A stretch of 58,860 bases of DNA from Planctomycetota bacterium (lineage in GTDB: Bacteria; Planctomycetota; UBA1135; GCA-002686595), in assembly GCA_021413885.1 (NCBI GenBank), contig JAIOPM010000020.1, forward strand, positions 1 through 58,860, given 5' to 3'. Below, piece by piece: positions 8,738 to 17,814 of this stretch. Both the position numbers and the translations under genes were made by a program. How positions within the stretch are numbered: position 1 is the stretch's first letter; each line of letters begins with the position of its first letter. The notes under the pieces are model-generated. The model ran no database searches and was not told the DNA's origin. It saw only the letters and a program-made list of their open reading frames with translations.

Positions 8738-9702
8738 CGACGCTCCTCTTGTGCGGCGTGTTGTTCCTGTGCGTCGTGATCTCGGCGGTGCTCTCGGGCG
8801 CGGAGACCGGGCTCTACTCGCTGTCGCGCACGCGCGTCGAGGCGGAAGCGCGCGCCGGCTCCGGCCCCGCGCGGCGCATCGAGTTCCTGTTGCGCGACGA
8901 CGCGCGGCTCTTGATCACCTTGCTCTTCGCGACCGCGTTGGTCGACGAGGCCGCGACCTCCGCGGGCCTCGCGCTCTTCGCGCCGCTCGGGCTCGGCGAA
9001 CATTGGCGCGAGATCGTCGTGTCGCTCGCGTTGACTCCGCTCCTGCTCTTCTTCGGCGGCATCCTGCCGAAGGATCTCTTCCGCCGACGGCCGCACGCGT
9101 TGGTCGGCCGGATCGCGCAGCCGGTCGCGGCGATCAGCGTCCTGCTGTTCCCGTTCGTGTGGCCGTTGCGCGTCGCGGTCGCCGGTCTCTTCCGCGCGTT
9201 GAACCTCCACGAGCACGAACTCGCGCGCGTCACCGGGCGCGAGGCGGTGATCGAGCTCCTGCGCGAACGCGACGAGGATCTGACGCCTGAGCTCGAACGC
9301 ATGGCGCGCAAGGTCCTCGAGCTGCGCTCGGTCCCGGTCGAGCACGTGATGGTGCCGTGGAAGAAGGTCGAGACCCTGCTCGCCGACGCGGACGCCGTCG
9401 CGGCTCGGGAGCGGCTCGAACGCACCGGTTTCTCGCGCCTGCCCGTCGTCGAAGCCGGCGGCGCTGTCCTCGGCTACGTCCACCAGCTCGAAGTCCTCGC
9501 CGCCGGCACCGCGGTTCCGGCGAGCGAACACCTCCGCCCGCTGACCGCCTTGCCCCTGGGCCTGTCGATCGATCGCGCCCTCGCCCGGCTGCGCAAGAGC
9601 GGCCAACGCATGGCGGTGGTCGGGACGTTGGCGCGGCCGCAGGGCTTGGTGACGCTCAAGGACTTGGTCGAGGAGATCTCGGGCGAGCTCTACCGTTGGT
9701 GA
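8734..9702 (+). CDS. CNNM/CBS protein, short paralogue without CorC domain
   Basis: A 322-residue relative of the preceding gene. The CNNM domain (1-155) starts with a hydrophobic helix followed by SGAETGLYSLSRTR and later has GGILPKDLF. A degenerate CBS pair follows (about 195-322), with VMVPWKK and QGLVTLKDLVEEISGEL. The C-terminal CorC_HlyC domain is absent, so it is about 90 residues shorter than its neighbour. The GTG start overlaps the previous stop by four bases. The two proteins may form a heterodimer through their CNNM and CBS domains; this is inference from the tandem arrangement. Confidence 0.85.
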   Translation: MTTLLLCGVLFLCVVISAVLSGAETGLYSLSRTRVEAEARAGSGPARRIEFLLRDDARLLITLLFATALVDEAATSAGLALFAPLGLGEHWREIVVSLALTPLLLFFGGILPKDLFRRRPHALVGRIAQPVAAISVLLFPFVWPLRVAVAGLFRALNLHEHELARVTGREAVIELLRERDEDLTPELERMARKVLELRSVPVEHVMVPWKKVETLLADADAVAARERLERTGFSRLPVVEAGGAVLGYVHQLEVLAAGTAVPASEHLRPLTALPLGLSIDRALARLRKSGQRMAVVGTLARPQGLVTLKDLVEEISGELYRW

Positions 9703-9784
9703 GCGTCCTTTTGGCAACCGACCCGCCTCGGTAGGATAGGCGCCCTAGGGTCGCGCGCCGTTTCGCGTCGACGACCGTCCTCGC

Positions 9785-10261
9785 ATGCAACGCAACAACC
9801 TCTACGACTCCCACGGTTGGCTCCTCGCCGCCGGCGCGGTGCTCGCCGCGATCGGACTGTGGCGTCAACCGGTCCAAGGCACGGGCGGCGGGACGACGCC
9901 GCCGTTGCCGCAGGACGAGCAGACGTTCCCGGCGATCGCGATGGCCGCGACCGCGGACTCGAACAACCGCATGATCGCGGTGACCGGCACCGACATCACC
10001 GGTGCGTCGATCCTCTACGTGATCGACACGGTCAGCTACCAACTCGCCGTCTACCAAGCGGTCGGCGGCAGCGAGAGCAGCCAGGGCCTCAAGCTCGTCG
10101 GCGCACGCCGCATCGACCTCGACTTCAAGGTCGACGGCTACAAGGACCGCTCTCAGTTCCCGTACAAGAAGCTGCGCGACGAGTTCCAGAAGCAGGGCCT
10201 GCTCAGCGGCTCCGCGCCGAAGAGCGGCGCGACCGTTCCGGGCGACCCCGCCAATCAGTGA
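9785..10261 (+). CDS. Hypothetical membrane-anchored protein
   Basis: I do not recognise this 158-residue protein. It begins with a short polar segment and a hydrophobic stretch (about 11-26), probably a signal anchor, followed by a Gly/Thr/Pro-rich linker. The folded part (about 45-125) contains ILYVIDTVSYQLAVYQAVGG and LVGARRIDLDFKVDGY, suggesting a small beta-rich domain outside the membrane. The tail is Gly/Ser/Pro-rich. The ATG start follows the preceding operon by 82 bases. A weak promoter candidate lies there: TTGGCA at 9711 and TAGGAT at 9732, spaced 15 bases. Downstream is the HTH-membrane protein gene, 75 bases away, perhaps in the same unit. Confidence 0.7.
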   Translation: MQRNNLYDSHGWLLAAGAVLAAIGLWRQPVQGTGGGTTPPLPQDEQTFPAIAMAATADSNNRMIAVTGTDITGASILYVIDTVSYQLAVYQAVGGSESSQGLKLVGARRIDLDFKVDGYKDRSQFPYKKLRDEFQKQGLLSGSAPKSGATVPGDPANQ

Positions 10262-10336
10262 CCTCTCGGTCGCCTTTCCATTCGCCTCGCGCTTCCCCTC
10301 CCACGCCCCCAACCCGCCGACCAGGAGATCCCGAAC

Positions 10337-10888
10337 GTGGCCGAAAAGGAGTTCTACAGTTTCGAAGAAGCCTTGAAGGAACTGCGCCTCAAGGAAGAGG
10401 AGCTGAAGCGCCTGGTCTCCGAGGGCGAGATCCGCGCCTTCCGCGAGGGCGAGACGATGAAGCTGCGCAAGGCCGACGTCGAGAGCCTGCGCCAGGAACT
10501 CTCCGGCGGTGAAGTGGTCGAGCTCGGCGGCACCACCGAGGAACTCGTCTTCGAGGACGACACCGAGATGGACGCCGGCATGAAGACCGAGGAGATCTCG
10601 GAAGCCGACACGATCCTCGACGATGACGTCGAAGCCGTGCCCGAGGTCGCCCTCGACGAGGAAGCCGCCGAGGTCGCGGCCGAGGAAGCCGAGGAAGAAG
10701 ACGAGCGCGTGGCGGTCGCGGTCGCCGAGGCCGACGAAGGCGTGCCCGAAGGGATGTTCGTTCGCTCGCTGGTGCTGATCACGACGCTCGTCCTCTTGCT
10801 GACGACGCCGGTGGTCGCCGCGCTCGCGACCGGTGCCCACACCGACCTCGCCGACGGAATCGCGCGCCTGCTCGGCGCGATGAAGTAG
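10337..10888 (+). CDS. Excisionase-like HTH protein with acidic linker and C-terminal membrane helix
   Basis: A 183-residue protein with three parts. Residues 1-57 (FYSFEEALKELRLKEEELKR, then GEIRAFREGETMKLRKADV) look like a MerR/excisionase-type winged helix domain. Residues 58-138 are strongly acidic, rich in Glu, Asp and Ala. Residues about 143-164 form one membrane helix (SLVLITTLVLLLTTPVVAAL) with a short tail. AGGAG at 10323-10327 precedes the GTG start by nine bases and supports it. The architecture suggests a membrane-tethered DNA-binding or protein-binding module with the HTH in the cytoplasm. The target is unknown, and the HTH could bind protein rather than DNA. Confidence 0.75.
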   Translation: MAEKEFYSFEEALKELRLKEEELKRLVSEGEIRAFREGETMKLRKADVESLRQELSGGEVVELGGTTEELVFEDDTEMDAGMKTEEISEADTILDDDVEAVPEVALDEEAAEVAAEEAEEEDERVAVAVAEADEGVPEGMFVRSLVLITTLVLLLTTPVVAALATGAHTDLADGIARLLGAMK

Positions 10889-10934
10889 CGCCGCCGGGAC
10901 ACGGCGAAGCGTCGCGAGAAAGTCGCATCTCGTC

Positions 10935-10964
10935 TTTGGAGCGAGCGTGCCCCGCCGCTAATCT
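10935..10964 (+). promoter_or_regulatory. Candidate promoter of the OmpA-family gene
   Basis: TTTGGA at 10935-10940 and TAATCT at 10959-10964 are separated by 18 bases and resemble -35 and -10 boxes. The -10 is part of GCTAATCTC, the motif that recurs in this window. It would give a leader of about 150 bases. Confidence 0.4.
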
Positions 10965-11121
10965 CTGCTTCGAGTTCGCGCGCCCCTCGGACGTTTCGAC
11001 GTCGCGGGAGCGGCAAGCGAGCCGAATCTAGTTCGCGTGCTCGCGCGGTTTGCGTGCACGAATTCTCGAGTTCCGGGGAGTTGGGGGAGCCCCGTTCACC
11101 CCCAAGTAAGGTTCGTGAGGG

Positions 11122-11913
11122 ATGTTCGATCAACAACTCCGCGGCGCGCGCCGATCCGCGTTCGCGTCCGCCTGTTTCGCTGCTGCCCTGATTTCCGGTG
11201 CGTGCGTTTCGCAAGACAAGTACGACCAGACTCAGCTCGCCGCCAAGCACTACCAGAAGACGTCGTTCGACTACGAACGTCAGATCGCGGCGCTCGAGAC
11301 CGAGGTCGCGAGCCTGCGCCGTCAGATGAAGGCCGGCGACATGAACGTCACCAACGCCAGCGCGGATCTCGACGAGCGTCTGCGTTCGTTGAACGAGAAG
11401 ATCGCCGAGCTCGGCGCGAACCCCGGCGACATCACGAAGTTCCGCGTCGACGGCGGCTACGTGTACCAAGTCAAGGAAGCGATCCTGTTCGCGCTCGGCT
11501 CGGCCGACCTCAGCGCGGAAGGTCAGAAGGCGTTGATCGAAACGGTCGCGCCCGACATCAACAGCCGTCCGTACGCGAAGATCTTCGTGCGCGGTCACAC
11601 CGACAGCGTGCCGGTGAAGAAGCCCGAGACGCTCGCCAAGTTTCCGCACGGCAACCTGCAGCTCTCGGCCGCGCGCGCGGTCGAAGTCGCCGCGTTGCTG
11701 ACCGAGAAGGGCACCGTCGACAAGGATCGCGTCGTCGTGATGGGCTTCGGTCCGTCCGAACCGATCGCGAAGAACGACAACGCCGAGAACCGTCAGAAGA
11801 ATCGCCGCGTCGAGATCTTCGTCTCCGACCAGGGCGCCGAGCCCGTGTCGGCGAAGAAGCCCGCCGAAGCGAGCGCCGGGGCGAGCACCGAGCTGACGGA
11901 CGACGTCAAGTAG
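11122..11913 (+). CDS. OmpA-family peptidoglycan-binding lipoprotein
   Basis: A 263-residue envelope protein. The signal sequence ends in SGAC (C28), a weak but plausible lipobox. Residues about 40-95 form a helical coiled coil (IAALETEVASLRRQMKA). Residues about 125-245 are an OmpA C-terminal domain, with FVRGHTDSVPV, GNLQLSAARAVEV and NRQKNRRVEIF matching the peptidoglycan-binding signature. The coiled coil plus OmpA layout is seen in Pal-like and MotB-like proteins, but no membrane helix other than the signal is present, so an outer-membrane tether to peptidoglycan is most likely. The ATG follows gtgaggg. Two hairpins follow the stop codon. Confidence 0.88.
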   Translation: MFDQQLRGARRSAFASACFAAALISGACVSQDKYDQTQLAAKHYQKTSFDYERQIAALETEVASLRRQMKAGDMNVTNASADLDERLRSLNEKIAELGANPGDITKFRVDGGYVYQVKEAILFALGSADLSAEGQKALIETVAPDINSRPYAKIFVRGHTDSVPVKKPETLAKFPHGNLQLSAARAVEVAALLTEKGTVDKDRVVVMGFGPSEPIAKNDNAENRQKNRRVEIFVSDQGAEPVSAKKPAEASAGASTELTDDVK

Positions 11914-11914
11914 A

Positions 11915-11931
11915 CGTCGGCCGCGCCGACG
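11915..11931 (+). terminator. Hairpin right after the OmpA-family gene
   Basis: Arms 11915-11921 and 11925-11931 pair perfectly (7 bp, loop CGC) starting two bases after the stop codon. There is no T run. It could end transcription together with the larger hairpin at 11970. Confidence 0.4.
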
Positions 11932-11936
11932 ACTCG

Positions 11937-12884
11937 ATGACTCGCGAGCGTTTCGCCCGCGATCGCAACACACGCCGCGTTCTCGATTCGTCGAGGACGC
12001 GGCGTGTGATCGTTCTCGCGCTCGCGTTCTTCGCCGTCGCGTGCGAGCGCGGCGGCGGCGAAGGCACCGCGGCGCTCGACGAACTCGATCGACTCGCGTT
12101 CGTGCCGACGGGCCGCGTTCCGGCGGCGGGCGCGAGCGTCGACGATGATCTGTTGGTCGACGTCTTCGAGGTGACGCGCGAGGAATGGCGCACGTTCCTC
12201 GCGGCGACGCAATTCGACGCGGACGACGATTGGAAGGCGAAGCTCGCGACCTGGCCGCAGGAAACCGCCCGTTGGCCTGCGAGCTGGATGACGCGCGACG
12301 AGGCGCTGCGCTTCGCGTCGTCGCGCGGGATGCGCCTGCCGACGTCGGTCGAGTGGCTCGCGCTCGCCGCCGGTCCGCAAGGTCGTCTCTATCCGTGGGG
12401 CGACACGCGCTTCGACTCCGTCGCGAACACGTTGGAGCTCGGGCTGCTGCGTCCCGTCGCGGTCGGCTCGTTCGAATCCGGTCGCACGCCCGCCGGTGTG
12501 TATGACGTCGTCGGCAACGTGTGGGAGTGGTGCTCGGATGCGTTGCCGTCGCTTTCGGTCGACGGCGGGAAGAGCTGCGTGTTCGGCGGCTCGTACCTGT
12601 ACTACGCGCGGCCGATCTACAGCCACACCGGTTCGGAGTACTACGCGCTCGCGCTCGAGCCCGCGTCGCGCGCCGACGACATCGGCGTGCGTCTCGTCGT
12701 GTCGGCGCGCGAGTACCTGTGGCGCCGCGCGTCGAGTTGGGGCGACGGCGCGAGCGTGCGCGCGCGGTTGCAGCGCGTCGGCGAACGCTTCGGTCCGTCG
12801 GCGCTCCCGTTGCTCGACGAACTCGCGGCGCGACCCGGCGCGCCGAGCGTGTTCTCCGCGTTGATCGCAGGCGCGCGACCGTGA
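11937..12884 (+). CDS. Formylglycine-generating-enzyme (SUMF1-fold) lipoprotein
   Basis: A 315-residue protein with an FGE-sulfatase fold. The signatures are FEVTREEWRTFL, RLPTSVEWLALA, LYPWGD, YDVVGNVWEWCSD, CVFGGSYLYY and DDIGVRLV. The fold is used both by true sulfatase-activating enzymes and by many non-catalytic binding proteins. The signal sequence IVLALAFFAVAC points to a lipoprotein, which argues against cytoplasmic sulfatase maturation. The start is uncertain. ATG 11937 gives an arginine-rich n-region before the hydrophobic core, whereas GTG 12006 has a good GAGGA at 11993-11997 but would leave a 12-residue signal without a positive charge. A 17-bp hairpin spans the stretch between them. 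The stop overlaps the rsmA start (GTGA). Confidence 0.82.
   Translation: MTRERFARDRNTRRVLDSSRTRRVIVLALAFFAVACERGGGEGTAALDELDRLAFVPTGRVPAAGASVDDDLLVDVFEVTREEWRTFLAATQFDADDDWKAKLATWPQETARWPASWMTRDEALRFASSRGMRLPTSVEWLALAAGPQGRLYPWGDTRFDSVANTLELGLLRPVAVGSFESGRTPAGVYDVVGNVWEWCSDALPSLSVDGGKSCVFGGSYLYYARPIYSHTGSEYYALALEPASRADDIGVRLVVSAREYLWRRASSWGDGASVRARLQRVGERFGPSALPLLDELAARPGAPSVFSALIAGARP
11970..12007 (+). promoter_or_regulatory. 17-bp hairpin with TTCG tetraloop
   Basis: Arms 11970-11986 and 11991-12007 pair over 17 bp with one G.U pair around a TTCG loop, a very stable RNA hairpin. It contains GAGGA (11993-11997) and the first bases of the alternative GTG start (12006) in its 3' arm. It may be the terminator of the OmpA-family gene, or a structure that hides the ribosome binding site of the next gene. 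Confidence 0.55.
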
Positions 12885-13771
12885 GCTCCGACGAACTCCG
12901 ACGTCCGCTGTGGAGCGCGATCGAGCGCGAGCTGCTCGGCGGCGGCTTCCATCCGTCGCGTCGTCTCGGTCAGAACTTCCTGCGCGAACCGCGCGCGGTC
13001 GCAGCGGTCGTCGCGGCGGCGGAGCTCGACCCCGGCGCGCGCGTCGTCGAGATCGGGCCGGGCTACGGCGTGCTCTCGTGGGAACTCGCGGCGCGCGGCG
13101 CGGAACTCATCGCGGTCGAGATCGATCCGCGGCTCGCGGAGATCGTCGAGGAACTGCTCGCGCCTTTTCCGAACGCGCGCGTGCTGCGCGGCGACGCGCT
13201 CGCGGGCAAACACGAACTCGCGCCGCTGTGGACCGACGCGATCGCGAGTTGGAGCGCTTGGTCGCTGGTCGCGAACCTGCCGTACTCGATCGCGTCGCCG
13301 GTGATCGCGTTGGTCGCGCGGCTTCCGGTTCCGCCGCGGCGGATCGTCGTCACCGTGCAGCTCGAGGTCGCGGAGCGCCTGCTCGCGCCGCCGGGCGGAG
13401 GCGACTACGGACCGTTGTCGGTGCGCGTCGAGCTCGCGTACCGCGGCGTGCTCGTCCGCAAGCTCTCGCCGGGTTCGTTCTCGCCGCAGCCCGACGTCGA
13501 CAGCGCGATCGTGCGCCTCGACCTGCGCGACGATCGGCCGACGGGCGACGACTGGCCGGCGCTCGACCGGTTGGTCGACACGCTCTTCCAACAGCGGCGG
13601 AAAGCGGTCGGCGGCGTCCTGCGCAAGGCTGTTGGGTCGGCCGAGACCACGACCGAGCTCCTCGCCGCCCACGGGATCGAGCCCGACCTGCGGCCCGAGC
13701 GCCTGGCGCCCGAAGCCCTGCTCCGGCTGGCTCGGGACCCGCGCTGGAAGGCCGTGGCGGGCGGCGAATGA
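12881..13771 (+). CDS. rsmA: 16S rRNA dimethyladenosine transferase
   Basis: The 296-residue protein (KsgA family) would dimethylate the two adjacent adenosines in the 3' hairpin of 16S rRNA using S-adenosylmethionine. It has RRLGQNFLREP near the N-terminus, SAM motif I VVEIGPGYGVLSWELA, the acidic motif AVEIDPRL, and the catalytic motif NLPYSIASP (motif IV). The C-terminal helical domain contains FFQRR-like LFQQRRKAV. Length is normal. The GTG start overlaps the stop of the FGE-fold gene by four bases. It precedes dnaG and rpoD, with a 263-base gap that may hold a separate promoter. Confidence 0.95.
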   Translation: MSSDELRRPLWSAIERELLGGGFHPSRRLGQNFLREPRAVAAVVAAAELDPGARVVEIGPGYGVLSWELAARGAELIAVEIDPRLAEIVEELLAPFPNARVLRGDALAGKHELAPLWTDAIASWSAWSLVANLPYSIASPVIALVARLPVPPRRIVVTVQLEVAERLLAPPGGGDYGPLSVRVELAYRGVLVRKLSPGSFSPQPDVDSAIVRLDLRDDRPTGDDWPALDRLVDTLFQQRRKAVGGVLRKAVGSAETTTELLAAHGIEPDLRPERLAPEALLRLARDPRWKAVAGGE

Positions 13772-13960
13772 CGGCCCTCGCCGACGGGCGCCGCCGACCT
13801 TTTCGATGGCAGCGGAAGGGGCCCTGAGCTATAAGCGCGGGCTTTCCTGCGCCTCCTCGAACGCTCGACGACCGGTGCGACCAGCCAGGGGTACTCTTGC
13901 CTGCGTCAGGTGCCGTTTTCTTTGGAAACGATCGTCCCCGTTCCAGGCGGCGCGAGCGTT

Positions 13961-13994
13961 CCTCTTTAAGTAGAGGGGTACTTTTTCTTCTCTC
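13961..13994 (+). terminator. Small hairpin with T-rich tail before dnaG
   Basis: CCTCT (13961-13965) pairs with AGAGG (13972-13976) around a six-base loop, possibly extended by two T.G pairs. A tail TACTTTTTCTTCTC follows. This is one of the few hairpins in the window with a T-rich tract. It lies about 40 bases before the dnaG start, so it may be a terminator after rsmA or an attenuator of dnaG-rpoD, as known between rpsU and dnaG in E. coli. Confidence 0.35.
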
Positions 13995-14034
13995 GGGGGC
14001 AGTTGGCCCTCACACGCCCACCGCCGCTGTCCCC

Positions 14035-15909
14035 GTGAACGACGACCTCCGCCGAGCCATCGACGAAATCAAGCTGCGCACGTCCGTCGAGGACGTCGTG
14101 CGCGAGCGGGTTCCGTCGCTCCGCAAACGCGGACGCCTGTGGGAGGCCTGTTGCCCCTTCCACGAGGAGAAGACGCCGTCCTTCAAGGTGGATCCGCAGC
14201 GGGGGACCTGGCACTGCTTCGGTGCGTGCGCGACCGGCGGCGACGCGATTCGGTTCGTCGAGCGCTCGCAGAACGTCGACTTCATCGAAGCCCTGCGGTA
14301 CCTGGCCGCACGTTCGGGCGTGACGTTGCCCGACCGACGGACCGAGCGCGACCGCGCCGAGGACGTCGAGCGCGAGCAAGTTTACGGCGCTCTTGCCCGT
14401 GCTTCCGATTTCTACCGGCGCGCGCTCCACACGCCGCAAGGCGCGCCGGCGCTCGACTACCTGCGGTCGCGCGGACTCGAGCGCGCGACGATCGACGCCT
14501 TCGGCGTCGGCTACGCGCCCGCCGGCGGCGAAGTGTTGAGCGAACGCGCGCGCAGCGCCGGCGTCGGCGAGGAGTGGCTGATCCGTGCCGGCCTCGCGCG
14601 CAAGGACGAACGCGGCCGCATCTACGACTTCTTCCGCGATCGCCTGATGATCCCGATCCGCGACCTGAAGGGCCGCGTGGTCGGATTCGGCGGTCGGCGT
14701 CTGTCCGACGGCGATCCGCGCAACCCGAAGTACGTCAATACCTCCGAGACCGAGATCTTCCACAAGGGCCGGCTGATCTACGCCCTCGATCTCGCGTTGG
14801 AACACGTGCGCCGTAGCGGGCACTTGATGTTGGTCGAGGGCTACACCGACGTGATGGCCGCCCACCAGGTCGGGCTGCGGACCGTGGTCGCCGTGCTCGG
14901 CACCGCGACGACGGACGAGCACGCGGGCTTGGTCCGCAAGAGCGGCGCGCGGCGCGTGTCGCTCGTGTTCGACGGCGACGAGGCGGGGCGCAAGGCGACG
15001 TACAAGGCGCTGGCCGGTCTGCTCTCGCTCGAGGTCGAGATCGACGTCGTGCGCATTCCGGGCGACGAGGATCCGTGCGATCTCCTGATCCGCGAGGGAG
15101 CCGCGCCGATGGAGGCGCTGCTCGCACAGCCGACGCCGTGGTTCGACTTCGTCGTCGCGGGGTTGCTCGAGCTCGCGCCGACGCAGCGCGCGCGGGCGAT
15201 CGATGCGGCGCTCGAGCTCGTCGCGCGGCTGCCGCGTGCGCTCGATCGCGACGCGCACCTCGCGTTGCTCGCCGAACGCCTCGGGTTCCCGCTGGACGGC
15301 GTGCGCATGCAGTTCGAGACGCTGCCGACGCGGGCGCGCGAGCGTCAGCGCGCCGCGGTCGCCGCGCCCGTACCCGAAGCCGTTCGCGACGCTGAACCGG
15401 TGCGTTCGCGCGACGACGAGCTCGTGCGCCGCGCGTTCGGCGAACTCGCCGGCGTCGCGATGCTCGAGGCGCGCTTCGCGCGCGAACTCGCGCCGCTGGT
15501 CGAACTCTGCCGCGACGCCGACGAACACACGCTGCTCGCCGCGATCGCGCGCGTGGCCGCGGGTCTCGGCCCCGAACTCGATCCGGAACGTCCTGTGGAG
15601 TTCCCGGTTCAAGCCCTCTATACGGAACTCGGCGAGCACCCCGCGCGGTTGCTCGTGATGTCGCTGCTCGATCACGCCGAGCGCGCCGAGGACCGAGACA
15701 CGCTGTTCGAAGAGGCGCGAGCCTACGTCGAACGAGCCCAAGACAAACGTCGCATCGAGTCCGAGCGTCGACTGCTCGGCAAGGGCGACGATGGTGAGCG
15801 CATGGCGGAGCTGTACGAACGCTTCCGCCGGATCAAGGTTCCGCGTACTGACCCGACAACGGTCACGCACGCGGAATCACACACGGAAACCCAAACGGGA
15901 CGACGCTGA
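14035..15909 (+). CDS. dnaG: DNA primase
   Basis: The 624-residue primase makes RNA primers for DNA replication. The N-terminal CHC2 zinc-binding domain has ligands C40, H43, C61 and C65. The spacing between the last two is CX3C (CFGAC), one residue longer than the CX2C of E. coli. The catalytic core follows, with the conserved [11 protein letters not shown] and GFGGRRL segments and the TOPRIM acidic residues in VEGYTDV and VFDGDEAGR. The C-terminal part (about 480-624) should bind DnaB helicase. GTG 14035 was chosen because the family begins a few residues before the zinc domain; the open frame extends further upstream without homology. The rpoD gene starts two bases after the stop. Confidence 0.95.
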   Translation: MNDDLRRAIDEIKLRTSVEDVVRERVPSLRKRGRLWEACCPFHEEKTPSFKVDPQRGTWHCFGACATGGDAIRFVERSQNVDFIEALRYLAARSGVTLPDRRTERDRAEDVEREQVYGALARASDFYRRALHTPQGAPALDYLRSRGLERATIDAFGVGYAPAGGEVLSERARSAGVGEEWLIRAGLARKDERGRIYDFFRDRLMIPIRDLKGRVVGFGGRRLSDGDPRNPKYVNTSETEIFHKGRLIYALDLALEHVRRSGHLMLVEGYTDVMAAHQVGLRTVVAVLGTATTDEHAGLVRKSGARRVSLVFDGDEAGRKATYKALAGLLSLEVEIDVVRIPGDEDPCDLLIREGAAPMEALLAQPTPWFDFVVAGLLELAPTQRARAIDAALELVARLPRALDRDAHLALLAERLGFPLDGVRMQFETLPTRARERQRAAVAAPVPEAVRDAEPVRSRDDELVRRAFGELAGVAMLEARFARELAPLVELCRDADEHTLLAAIARVAAGLGPELDPERPVEFPVQALYTELGEHPARLLVMSLLDHAERAEDRDTLFEEARAYVERAQDKRRIESERRLLGKGDDGERMAELYERFRRIKVPRTDPTTVTHAESHTETQTGRR

Positions 15910-15911
15910 CG

Positions 15912-17660
15912 ATGTCCGATCGCATCGAAGACACGATCAAGAGCTTGATCGAAGAGGGACGCCGCAAGGGGTTCCTCACCTACGTGGAGATGAACGCCCT
16001 CTTGGAGGACCAGTTCGTCCCGCCGGACCGCATGGACCAGGTCTTCGTTTCCCTCGAGGAAGCGGGGGTCGAGGTCGTCGACGATTCCGAAGCCGCCGAG
16101 TCCGAAGCCGCCGTGGCGGACGAGGACGCCGAGGACTTGCCGGTCGCCGAGACCGACAACGTCGCCGAGGAGGAAGACGAGGCTCCCGAGCCCGTGTTCA
16201 CGCGTGGCGTGTTGCCGGAGAAGATCGACGACCCGGTCCGCATGTACCTGACGCAGATGGGCGAGATCCCGCTGCTCACGCGCGAGCAAGAGATCTACCT
16301 CGCGAAGACCATCGAGATCACGCGCAAGCGCTTCCGCAAGAAAGCGATCGGCTGCGGTCTCTGCATGGACTCCGCGCTGAAGACGCTCGATCAAGTCGAG
16401 CGCGGTGAACTCGCGTTCGACCGCACGTTGAAGGTCAACCCGAATCCGAAGCCCGACGACGATCCGAAGATCGTCGAGACGCTGGGCAAGAACTTTCTCG
16501 CGAAGCGTCTGCCGGTCAACCTGGTGACGATTCGCGTGCTGCTGAAGCGCGTGCGCGAGGAGTACCAACCGCTCTTCGATCCGAAGCTGCCGCGTGCGAA
16601 GCGCACCGAGCAGATGCGCAAGGTCCAGGAGCTGCGTCGCAAGCTCGTGATCCTGATCGAGGAGTGCCACCTCCAGGTCAAGAAGGTCCGCCCCTACACG
16701 GACTTGATGGAGCTCCAATACCGCGAGACGCGCGCGATCGAGCGCAAGCTCGGCCAGCTCCGGGCCCAGAAGAAGACCGGCCCGGTGTTGAAGGAACTCC
16801 AGGATCGCTTGTGCGAGCTCGAGCTCGGCGCCCTCGAAAGCGCCGACCGTCTCAAGCGCCGCGTCGACCAGACGCGTCTGCACTTCGCCGAGTACGAGGA
16901 AGCCAAGCGGCAACTCTCGAGCGGCAACCTGCGTCTCGTCGTCTCGATCGCGAAGAAGTACCGCAACCGCGGACTCTCGTTCCTCGACCTCATCCAGGAA
17001 GGCAACACCGGCCTGATGAAGGCGGTCGAGAAGTACGAGTACCGCCGCGGCTACAAGTTCTCGACGTACGCGACGTGGTGGATCCGCCAAGCGATCACGC
17101 GCTCGATCGCCGATCAAGCGCGCACGATCCGCATCCCGGTCCACATGATCGAGACGATGTCGAAGCTCCGCAACGTGACGAAGAAGCTGCTCCAGGCGAA
17201 GGGCCGCGAACCCTCGATCGAGGAAGTGGCCGAGGCCACCGGCATCTCCGTCGACGAGGCGAAGCGCGTCGTCAAGATCTCGAAGCACCCGATCTCGCTC
17301 GACCGACCGATCGGCGACAGCGACGACAGCTACTTCGGTGACTTCATCGAGGACGAATCGGCCGAGAGCCCGGTCCAGGCCGCGGGTCACGAGATGTTGA
17401 AGGAGCGCATCGAAGAGGTGCTCTCGACTCTTACCTTCCGAGAGAGGGAGATCGTCAAACTCCGCTACGGCATCGGCGACGGCTACACCTACACCCTCGA
17501 AGAGGTCGGCCGGATCTTCCGCGTCACGCGCGAGCGTGTGCGCCAGATCGAGGCCAAGGCGGTGCGCAAGCTCCGTCACCCGGTCCGCGCGCGCCAACTC
17601 GCGAGCTTCATCGACGGCGTGGTCATTCCCGACGACGCCGACGCCTCGATGCCGCTCTAA
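15912..17660 (+). CDS. rpoD: RNA polymerase primary sigma factor
   Basis: A 582-residue housekeeping sigma-70 factor. Region 1.1-like sequence and an acidic linker occupy 1-100. Region 1.2 ([20 protein letters not shown]) is near 105-136, and a non-conserved segment of about 200 residues follows. Region 2 has [16 protein letters not shown] and the -10 recognition helix [14 protein letters not shown] (about 336-415). Region 3 is at about 418-495. Region 4 has [20 protein letters not shown] (about 502-570) for -35 recognition. It follows dnaG by two bases, the dnaG-rpoD part of the macromolecular synthesis operon; rpsU is not present here. The tail after region 4 is slightly longer than usual. 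A hairpin terminator follows. Confidence 0.97.
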   Translation: MSDRIEDTIKSLIEEGRRKGFLTYVEMNALLEDQFVPPDRMDQVFVSLEEAGVEVVDDSEAAESEAAVADEDAEDLPVAETDNVAEEEDEAPEPVFTRGVLPEKIDDPVRMYLTQMGEIPLLTREQEIYLAKTIEITRKRFRKKAIGCGLCMDSALKTLDQVERGELAFDRTLKVNPNPKPDDDPKIVETLGKNFLAKRLPVNLVTIRVLLKRVREEYQPLFDPKLPRAKRTEQMRKVQELRRKLVILIEECHLQVKKVRPYTDLMELQYRETRAIERKLGQLRAQKKTGPVLKELQDRLCELELGALESADRLKRRVDQTRLHFAEYEEAKRQLSSGNLRLVVSIAKKYRNRGLSFLDLIQEGNTGLMKAVEKYEYRRGYKFSTYATWWIRQAITRSIADQARTIRIPVHMIETMSKLRNVTKKLLQAKGREPSIEEVAEATGISVDEAKRVVKISKHPISLDRPIGDSDDSYFGDFIEDESAESPVQAAGHEMLKERIEEVLSTLTFREREIVKLRYGIGDGYTYTLEEVGRIFRVTRERVRQIEAKAVRKLRHPVRARQLASFIDGVVIPDDADASMPL

Positions 17661-17681
17661 CGCGCTTCCCTTACCCGTGTT

Positions 17682-17712
17682 CGAACGCCCGGTCCCTGTG
17701 GCCGGGCGTTCG
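17682..17712 (+). terminator. Terminator hairpin after rpoD
   Basis: CGAACGCCCGG (17682-17692) and its exact complement (17702-17712) form an 11-bp stem with a nine-base loop, followed by cgtttcatg. It starts 22 bases after the rpoD stop. Confidence 0.7.
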
Positions 17713-17773
17713 CGTTTCATGCGGTCCGCGCGAAGACCAGGGCGGCGCTGCATGGTGCCGCGACCCGATCCGC

Positions 17774-17782
17774 GCTAGACTC
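17774..17782 (+). promoter_or_regulatory. GCTARNCTC motif (possible -10 element)
   Basis: GCTAGACTC lies 33 bases before the ATG of the zinc-ribbon gene, just after the rpoD terminator. A new transcription unit should start here. No convincing -35 box is visible. Confidence 0.35.
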
Positions 17783-17814
17783 CGCGGCTCTCCTCCCAGC
17801 CTTCGCGCGCGCTC

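Noticed and set aside
10337..10888. Excisionase-like HTH as a sign of a prophage or integrative element
   Set aside because: No integrase, att repeats or phage genes nearby, and the protein has a membrane helix and acidic linker foreign to excisionases.
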